From Phytophthora colocasiae (taxonomy: Eukaryota > Oomycota > Peronosporomycetes > Peronosporales > Peronosporaceae), in NCBI GenBank assembly GCA_018806915.1, contig JAGKQI010000061.1:248001-312000 (forward strand): a stretch of 64,000 nt of DNA. Reading direction: 5' to 3'. The position numbers were made by a program, and so were the translations under genes. Positions 56,064 to 64,000 of the stretch are shown piece after piece. Numbering within the stretch: the stretch's first letter is position 1; each line of letters opens with the position of its first letter. The notes beneath the pieces were generated by a model. It did no database searches. It saw only the letters and a list, made by a program, of their open reading frames with translations, and was not told where the DNA came from.

Positions 56064-56815
56064 TCAGGCTAGCTTTCTGGAAATGAGACCGCTCGCTGTG
56101 GCCGTAGAGAAATGCTGGGAAGTGACCATCAGGGACCAGGCGCTTGGACCACCATAAATGTTTGCTATGTGGTTACCCACACGGAAATCCTTGGCATACG
56201 CCGGGACACCAACCAAGAACGACTGTCCTTCAGGCATTGGCTCGGGATCCACCCAGTTGGAAGGGACGTCAGACTTCTCTTCGACCAACGGTTGTTGCCC
56301 AGGCCCAAACAGATCGTCCACCTCGGTGGTGGAGAGAATGTGGGGGCCTCTGTGAAGCGAAGGCAAGACGCCAGGAGTCGAACCCGCAGTAGCGGAAGCT
56401 GTAGATGTGGCGGGCACGCTCGCGTGATCATCGCCGTCAGCTGCATCAACGCCCTGCTTCGGAGCGGCGGACGCGCTCGACTGTGAGGCTGGGGCGCTAG
56501 AGCTGCCTCCAGATGACGCGGCATTACCACTGTCATCACCTCGCGATGCCGTGAATGCCAAAGCGGGCCCAGTGCCAGAGGCGTTGCCAGTAGTAGAAGC
56601 CGATGGAGAGCCATGGTTGCTGGATCTTCTTCTGACTTGTGTGTCAGAAAGGAAATCGGGATGTGGCCGTTTGTGGGATACGACAGTTGGCTATTTCTGA
56701 GTCTGATGGAATCAGACTGAGCGACAGGACACCAGAGACTCTGAAATCCCGGAAGTTTTGAGAGCGTCACAGCTACACTATGTTCACGGGACCTCTGACG
56801 TACTGGCCTGGCCAT
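56064..56815 (-). pseudogene. G2, unit 10, frameshifted
   Basis: Common loss at the internal ATG; the 165-codon C-terminal part is open with AYAKDF. Confidence 0.6.
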
Positions 56816-57928
56816 GATGCTCAGTTTGGAGAAAGTTCCGCACTGACGAATTATGACCAGGAGGGGCGGTTGACACGTTGCTAATTACGATTTTCCGAGT
56901 GGATATGGACGTTACGCTGTGATGTGATTGGATGTACACTGGATTATGGGAGAAAGGGAGATGTGGGACGAGGTTATGTCCCGTGCGACAATGATGGATC
57001 TGTGGAAGAAATATATATATTAACCTTCACCTGTACTGCAAAGGGGCCCAAGAGATCAGAAGTGTTCCTCGGAAAAGTGCACAAACTCCGAGAGACAACA
57101 ACACTCAGTCTGATCGCCGGACTTTCCCCGACGATGAGTGCCTAAAGGTTGGCAGAAAGTCTCTCAGACGAACGTATCTCTGAGAGACCTCATCCCGTTG
57201 CCGTCCTGTGTGACGATGATGGTTCAAGGAATATAATTTTACCCACAAGATGCCAAGTATCGCGCACCGGACGTAGCGCACCCCGCGCATATCCCAACTG
57301 GACTTCGTGCGTTGCAGTATACGTGCTCCGCACCCTGAAAATACTCATGGATTTCTGGTATCACGCATGGAAACTCTGATACCACACCATGAAGTCTGAC
57401 GTGCATGAGTCCGACGTACATGAAGTCTGACACACCTTTGGAGCTTGATGCGCTCCCGGAAATTCCTGTCGCTGCGCAGGTTGCTGAAGCCGGCACAGGA
57501 AACGGTCGTGAAGACTCCGGCTCACGTGGTTGCAAGGTGGAGATGCCGTACGTTAGCAGACCAGCTCAATGTGATCACATGGACTCACCACCTCCGGTCG
57601 TTTAACAAACAAAATGGCTGATGCGCTTGCTAATCAAGCGATGTACACCAAACGGAATGTGCAGACGCTCCGACGTGGCTGACACCAACACCGAGTGGTC
57701 GCCCTTGCTGGAACACCTCCACCTTGGCCTCGGGCATAAAACATATCTCGACTGGAGTCGATTCTCTGGTCGCCGGGGTGTTGTAACACTCGTTACAGAG
57801 AGGCAGAGCTGGGCTCTAGGAGCTAGACGACCTGCAGTTATGGCCTGCTGCGCCTGACACGTACCAGAACCGACCGCAGTCTCCACGCCGGAAGGGTGAG
57901 GACAGAGACTTCGGCTTGTCGTCAGCTC

Positions 57929-58412
57929 CGAAGGTTCCTCGCAGGCGTACCGCCGGCCTCCCAACTCAACGGGTGCGCTGGCTGCAGTGTTGCATAAGGA
58001 GGAGGGCGGATCGAGGAAGCAGGACCGTAACAAATACGCTCCGCCTCGTGGTGGCGCCCTCACGATCACGGGCATGGCAGCACACACTATTCCCGGTATG
58101 AGCGCCGCAGCGGCGCCTAAGAAGCTCAGCAAAAGCGCTCGTAAAAGAAGGCGACAGAGGTCAAGGCTGTGGTCGAAGCTGCGCTTGTCAAGGCCAACGC
58201 TTCCACTCCCACCAAGTCTACGCCACTGCCTGCTCCCGTGGATCTGACTCCGGAGGAGAAGACCAAGAAGGTCAAGGGCTTGATGAGGAAGCTCAGGCAG
58301 ATCGACGCCATCAAGGCCAAGAAGGAGCCTGGCAACTCGAGCTCTCTGCGTAATTCTGCAAGAAGGACGCTACAGGCCCTGTAGTACAGGGCGTTGAGCT
58401 GCTTAAAGGAAA
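57929..58412 (+). pseudogene. PYM/WIBG-like relic, unit 10
   Basis: As unit 5; the A run is restored relative to units 8-9. Confidence 0.45.
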
Positions 58413-58493
58413 TAGAGAGATACATAAAAACACTTTTTTGCTGTGCTGGAGGCTCGAACTGCGCCAAGCACGGCGTTTGGCGAGAGCATCGGC

Positions 58494-58750
58494 TTATTTG
58501 CGCATCTTCTTCCCGCTCTTGAGCTCAATGGTACCGTCCTTCGAGCAGGCGCTAACGCACATACTCAAGAGCAAGCACAGACCCGCAAGCACAAGTGGCT
58601 GACGACGAACGAAGGCTCGTAGATCACGGCCTGCACGTAGTACACGACGAAGAACAGCACGCGGTAGCGTCCGTTCTGGTACAGCGATAGCACTTCGATC
58701 GCGGATGGCCACCTGCCGCAGATCAAACTCAACGGGCCACTGGCAAACAA
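58494..58750 (-). pseudogene. Membrane-protein C-terminus, unit 10, frameshifted
   Basis: Same A loss as units 7-9. Confidence 0.4.
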
Positions 58751-58861
58751 ACACCAAAATCTGCGTGATCACACTGTCCTCCAGATCTGCGATGCCACCT
58801 TTCAAAAAGGTCTAGCGTCGACTGCCAAGGTCCAAAAGAACATCCGTGTTCATTAGATTAT

Positions 58862-59577
58862 TCAACTAAGCTTCTGTACTGCCCTGAACGCTTTTTTCAT
58901 CTTCTGCATGCTCGTCTCAACTTGCCGCAAAACGTGGGCCTTGAACGAAATCCTGTCAGCCTGCATCTTCTTGAAGGCGGCCTCTGCGTAGTTAGGGTAG
59001 TTGTCGTCAGGGCGGAGGCCCCACCCGTGGTCGTCCACCTCCAAGTTGGTCCTGAAGTTCATTGCTTTTGCCTTCACCATACAGGCAGATGCAGCTTGCA
59101 GAGCATCCTTGATCTGCCGCTCCAGCTCAGCCCCCTCGGGGTGGCGACGTACTGTGCTACGCGATCGTCGTAGTCATTAATCCAGGTGGGCGTGACGGAC
59201 CCGGGTACTAAAGTGTCTGCATTTTCGGCGTCGTCAGGCGCGTCGATTGGGGCGAGGCGAACGACGCCAATGCCTGATTCCACCAACTCCCGCTGAATCT
59301 CCTCGACCTCGTCGTTCAGCCTGTCCTGGCGGGCCCATTGGTGGTACTTGAGGCGCAGCGAACTCTTCGGCACATTCACGATCCTCGCGATTTGGCTCCA
59401 CGAGAACCTCTGAAGGTACTTCTTATCGACTTCCTCCAGCATGTTGTTCGTTTCGTCTTCACTCATCCGACCGGGTCCATGGTTGTACATCAGGTTTTCA
59501 CGAGCTGTGTGCGCAACCTTCTCTGCTGCAACCCGTACGGCCTTCGAACGAGTGCTCTTGGTCTTCGACTTGGGCAT
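58862..59577 (-). pseudogene. G1, unit 11, frameshifted once
   Basis: The poly-G tract is shortest here (G4) yet in frame (RLAPIDAP). One G is lost in CCCCCTCGGGGTGG (about 59140), as in unit 6. Confidence 0.6.
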
Positions 59578-59616
59578 TGGAACAGCCTTCGACTTGGGCA
59601 GCGGCACGTGCGTCGC

Positions 59617-60367
59617 TCAGGCTAGCTTTCTGGAAATGAGACCGCTCGCTGTGGCCGTAGAGAAATGCTGGGAAGTGACCATCAGGGACCAGGCGCTTGG
59701 ACCACCATAAATGTTTGCTATGTGGTTACCCACACGGAAATCCTTGGCATACGCCGGGACACCAACCAAGAACGACTGTCCTTCAGGCATTGGCTCGGGA
59801 TCCACCCAGTTGGAAGGGACGTCAGACTTCTCTTCGACCAACGGTTGTTGCCCAGGCCCAAACAGATCGTCCACCTCGGTGGTGGAGAGAATGTGGGGGC
59901 TCTGTGAAGCGAAGGCAAGACGCCAGGAGTCGAACCCGCAGTAGCGGAAGCTGTAGATGTGGCGGGCACGCTCGCGTGATCATCGCCGTCAGCTGCATCA
60001 ACGCCCTGCTTCGGAGCGGCGGACGCGCTCGACTGTGAGGCTGGGGCGCTAGAGCTGCCTCCAGATGACGCGGCATTACCACTGTCATCACCTCGCGATG
60101 CCGTGAATGCCAAAGCGGGCCCAGTGCCAGAGGCGTTGCCAGTAGTAGAAGCCGATGGAGAGCCATGGTTGCTGGATCTTCTTCTGACTTGTGTGTCAGA
60201 AAGGAAATCGGGATGTGGCCGTTTGTGGGATACGACAGTTGGATATTTCTGAGTCTGATGGAATCAGACTGAGCGACAGGACACCAGAGACTCTGAAATC
60301 CCGGAAGTTTTGAGAGCGTCACAGCTACACTATGTTCACGGGACCTCTGACGTACTGGCCTGGCCAT
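59617..60367 (-). pseudogene. G2, unit 11, two frameshifts
   Basis: Same two losses as unit 7. Private change GGATATTTC (RNIQLSYP). Confidence 0.6.
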
Positions 60368-61480
60368 GATGCTCAGTTTGGAGAAAGTTCCGCACTGACG
60401 AATTATGACCAGGAGGGGCGGTTGACACGTTGCTAATTACGATTTTCCGAGTGGATATGGACGTTACGCTGTGATGTGATTGGATGTACACTGGATTATG
60501 GGAGAAAGGGAGATGTGGGACGAGGTTATGTCCCGTGCGACAATGATGGATCTGTGGAAGAAATATATATATTAACCTTCACCTGTACTGCAAAGGGGCC
60601 CAAGAGATCAGAAGTGTTCCTCGGAAAAGTGCACAAACTCCGAGAGACAACAACACTCAGTCTGATCGCCGGACTTTCCCCGACGATGAGTGCCTAAAGG
60701 TTGGCAGAAAGTCTCTCAGACGAACGTATCTCTGAGAGACCTCATCCCGTTGCCGTCCTGTGTGACGATGATGGTTCAAGGAATATAATTTTACACACAA
60801 GATGCCAAGTATCGCGCACCGGACGTAGCGCACCCCGCGCATATCCCAACTGGACTTCGTGCGTTGCAGTATACGTGCTCCGCACCCTGAAAATACTCAT
60901 GGATTTCTGGTATCACGCATGGAAACTCTGATACCACACCATGAAGTCTGACGTGCATGAGTCCGACGTACATGAAGTCTGACACACCTTTGGAGCTTGA
61001 TGCGCTCCCGGAAATTCCTGTCGCTGCGCAGGTTGCTGAAGCCGGCACAGGAAACGGTCGTGAAGACTCCGGCTCACGTGGTTGCAAGGTGGAGATGCCG
61101 TACGTTAGCAGACCAGCTCAATGTGATCACATGGACTCACCACCTCCGGTCGTTTAACAAACAAAATGGCTGATGCGCTTGCTAATCAAGCGATGTACAC
61201 CAAACGGAATGTGCAGACGCTCCGACGTGGCTGACACCAACACCGAGTGGTCGCCCTTGCTGGAACACCTCCACCTTGGCCTCGGGCATAAAACATATCT
61301 CGACTGGAGTCGATTCTCTGGTCGCCGGGGTGTTGTAACACTCGTTACAGAGAGGCAGAGCTGGGCTCTAGGAGCTAGACGACCTGCAGTTATGGCCTGC
61401 TGCGCCTGACACGTACCAGAACCGACCGCAGTCTCCACGCCGGAAGGGTGAGGACAGAGACTTCGGCTTGTCGTCAGCTC

Positions 61481-61964
61481 CGAAGGTTCCTCGCAGGCGT
61501 ACCGCCGGCCTCCCAACTCAACGGGTGCGCTGGCTGCAGTGTTGCATAAGGAGGAGGGCGGATCGAGGAAGCAGGACCGTAACAAATACGCTCCGCCTCG
61601 TGGTGGCGCCCTCACGATCACGGGCATGGCAGCACACACTATTCCCGGTATGAGCGCCGCAGCGGCGCCTAAGAAGCTCAGCAAAAGCGCTCGTAAAAGA
61701 AGGCGACAGAGGTCAAGGCTGTGGTCGAAGCTGCGCTTGTCAAGGCCAACGCTTCCACTCCCACCAAGTCTACGCCACTGCCTGCTCCCGTGGATCTGAC
61801 TCCGGAGGAGAAGACCAAGAAGGTCAAGGGCTTGATGAGGAAGCTCAGGCAGATCGACGCCATCAAGGCCAAGAAGGAGCCTGGCAACTCGAGCTCTCTG
61901 CGTAATTCTGCAAGAAGGACGCTACAGGCCCTGTAGTACAGGGCGTTGAGCTGCTTAAAGGAAA
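61481..61964 (+). pseudogene. PYM/WIBG-like relic, unit 11
   Basis: As unit 10. The T run that follows is the shortest (AACACTTTTGCTG). Confidence 0.45.
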
Positions 61965-62043
61965 TAGAGAGATACATAAAAACACTTTTGCTGTGCTGGA
62001 GGCTCGAACTGCGCCAAGCACGGCGTTTGGCGAGAGCATCGGC

Positions 62044-62300
62044 TTATTTGCGCATCTTCTTCCCGCTCTTGAGCTCAATGGTACCGTCCTTCGAGCAGGC
62101 GCTAACGCACATACTCAAGAGCAAGCACAGACCCGCAAGCACAAGTGGCTGACGACGAACGAAGGCTCGTAGATCACGGCCTGCACGTAGTACACGACGA
62201 AGAACAGCACGCGGTAGCGTCCGTTCTGGTACAGCGATAGCACTTCGATCGCGGATGGCCACCTGCCGCAGATCAAACTCAACGGGCCACTGGCAAACAA
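62044..62300 (-). pseudogene. Membrane-protein C-terminus, unit 11, frameshifted
   Basis: Same A loss as units 7-10. Confidence 0.4.
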
Positions 62301-62411
62301 ACACCAAAATCTGCGTGATCACACTGTCCTCCAGATCTGCGATGCCACCTTTCAAAAAGGTCTAGCGTCGACTGCCAAGGTCCAAAAGAACATCCGTGTT
62401 CATTAGATTAT

Positions 62412-63135
62412 TCAACTAAGCTTCTGTACTGCCCTGAACGCTTTTTTCATCTTCTGCATGCTCGTCTCAACTTGCCGCAAAACGTGGGCCTTGAACGAAA
62501 TCCTGTCAGCCTGCATCTTCTTGAAGGCGGCCTCTGCGTAGTTAGGGTAGTTGTCGTCAGGGCGGAGGCCCCACCCGTGGTCGTCCACCTCCAAGTTGGT
62601 CCTGAAGTTCATTGCTTTTGCCTTCACCATACAGGCAGATGCAGCTTGCAGAGCATCCTTGATCTGCCGCTCCAGCTCAGCCCCCTCGGGGGTGGCGACG
62701 TACTGTGCTACGCGATCGTCGTAGTCATTAATCCCGGTGGGCGTGACGGACCCGGGTACTAACGGGTCTGCATTTTCGGCGTCGTCAGGCGCGTCGATTG
62801 GGGGGGGGGGCGAGGCGAACGACGCCAATGCCTGATTCCACCAACTCCCGCTGAATCTCCTCGACCTCGTCGTTCAGCCTGTCCTGGCGGGCCCATTGGT
62901 GGTACTTGAGGCGCAGCGAACTCTTCGGCACATTCACGATCCTCGCGATTTGGCTCCACGAGAACCTCTGAAGGTACTTCTTATCGACTTCCTCCAGCAT
63001 GTTGTTCGTTTCGTCTTCACTCATCCGACCGGGTCCATGGTTGTACATCAGGTTTTCACGAGCTGTGTGCGCAACCTTCTCTGCTGCAACCCGTACGGCC
63101 TTCGAACGAGTGCTCTTGGTCTTCGACTTGGGCAT
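62412..63135 (-). pseudogene. G1, unit 12, frameshifted once
   Basis: The poly-G tract is longest (G11), one base out of frame. The downstream sites are intact, so the C-terminal 135 codons stay open separately. Confidence 0.6.
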
Positions 63136-63174
63136 TGGAACAGCCTTCGACTTGGGCAGCGGCACGTGCGTCGC

Positions 63175-63925
63175 TCAGGCTAGCTTTCTGGAAATGAGAC
63201 CGCTCGCTGTGGCCGTAGAGAAATGCTGGGAAGTGACCATCAGGGACCAGGCGCTTGGACCACCATAAATGTTGGCTATGTGGTTACCCACACGGAAATC
63301 CTTGGCATACGCCGGGACACCAACCAAGAACGACTGTCCTTCAGGCATTGGCTCGGGATCCACCCAGTTGGAAGGGACGTCAGACTTCTCTTCGACCAAC
63401 GGTTGTTGCCCAGGCCCAAACAGATCGTCCACCTCGGTGGTGGAGAGAATGTGGGGGCTCTGTGAAGCGAAGGCAAGACGCCAGGAGTCGAACCCGCAGT
63501 AGCGGAAGCTGTAGATGTGGCGGGCACGCTCGCGTGATCATCGCCGTCAGCTGCATCAACGCCCTGCTTCGGAGCGGCGGACGCGCTCGACTGTGAGGCT
63601 GGGGCGCTAGAGCTGCCTCCAGATGACGCGGCATTACCACTGTCATCACCTCGCGATGCCGTGAATGCCAAAGCGGGCCCAGTGCCAGAGGCGTTGCCAG
63701 TAGTAGAAGCCGATGGAGAGCCATGGTTGCTGGATCTTCTTCTGACTTGTGTGTCAGAAAGGAAATCGGGATGTGGCCGTTTGTGGGATACGACAGTTGG
63801 CTATTTCTGAGTCTGATGGAATCAGACTGAGCGACAGGACACCAGAGACTCTGAAATCCCGGAAGTTTTGAGAGCGTCACAGCTACACTATGTTCACGGG
63901 ACCTCTGACGTACTGGCCTGGCCAT
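63175..63925 (-). pseudogene. G2, unit 12, two frameshifts
   Basis: Same two losses as units 7 and 11. GTTGGCTATG replaces GTTTGCTATG near the C-terminus. Confidence 0.6.
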
Positions 63926-64000
63926 GATGCTCAGTTTGGAGAAAGTTCCGCACTGACGAATTATGACCAGGAGGGGCGGTTGACACGTTGCTAATTACGA

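Larger units (their letters stand above)
55297..58859 (-). repeat. Array unit 10 (3,563 bp, longest)
   Basis: Contains the second intact G1. Shares the G4-A-G8 tract with unit 6 and the T3 marker with units 6, 9 and 11. Confidence 0.95.
58860..62409 (-). repeat. Array unit 11 (3,550 bp)
   Basis: Shares CAGCCTGTCC (QDRLND in G1) with unit 12 and the second G2 lesion with units 7 and 12. Confidence 0.95.
62410..64000 (-). repeat. Array unit 12, partial (1,591 bp, runs off the window)
   Basis: The unit is cut by the window end upstream of G2. Nothing shows that the array ends here. Confidence 0.95.

Noticed and set aside
18846..64000. Array as ribosomal DNA, 5S clusters or tRNA repeats
   Set aside because: No rRNA-like conserved segments and no tRNA A/B-box pairs were seen in the unit.
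1..64000. CRISPR array or bacterial mobile island
   Set aside because: No short direct repeats with unique spacers; the retroelement types, candidate intron and composition are eukaryotic.

Overview
The window looks like repeat-rich eukaryotic DNA, most likely from an oomycete of the Phytophthora type. That assignment is an inference. It rests on Ty3/gypsy chromovirus polyproteins of the kind common in those genomes, LTRs that begin TGTAACGGGG, moderately high GC, and a candidate 77-nt GTAAGT...CTAAT...CAG intron. No rRNA, tRNA, CRISPR or prokaryotic operon was found.

Left third (1-18845): a nest of LTR retrotransposons. After GGATC-rich low-complexity DNA with a 21-bp tandem repeat (764-1092) and a weak acidic coding fragment (about 1352-1684, minus), there is the 5' LTR and truncated gag of gypsy element A (2213-3349, plus). 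An old minus-strand gypsy fragment, A', is split in two (4036-4807 and 12376-12790) by a complete young gypsy element B (4808-12375, plus). B has two 421-bp LTRs differing at one base and a perfect 5-bp target duplication, GGGCT. Gypsy element C (about 12990-18845, minus) keeps one 316-bp LTR, gag and most of pol but has lost its 3' end. B and C both carry a gag/pol junction with the structure of a -1 ribosomal frameshift signal.

Right two thirds (18846-64000): a head-to-tail array of a 3.55-kb unit, with eleven complete copies and a twelfth running off the window. Each unit holds, on the minus strand, a 250-codon Ser/Ala-rich ORF (called G2 here) followed in the same frame by a basic ORF with a psq-like helix-turn-helix (G1). 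It also holds a decayed plus-strand relic resembling the exon-junction partner protein PYM/WIBG, and a convergent minus-strand C-terminus of an unidentified membrane protein. Most copies are broken by one-base changes in mononucleotide runs: G1 is intact only in units 5 and 10, and G2 only in units 1-4. Unit 1 carries a Ty1/copia element (20852-25299, minus) with a GACTT target duplication and a primer site matching the anticodon arm of initiator tRNA-Met. Its reverse transcriptase lacks the segment with the first catalytic aspartate.

None of the four retroelements with coding capacity has an intact gag-pol as read here. The array appears to have grown by local duplication: a clear marker break lies between units 4 and 5, and further shared derived changes appear towards the right. 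Because many differences sit in homopolymer runs, some could be sequencing or assembly artefacts.
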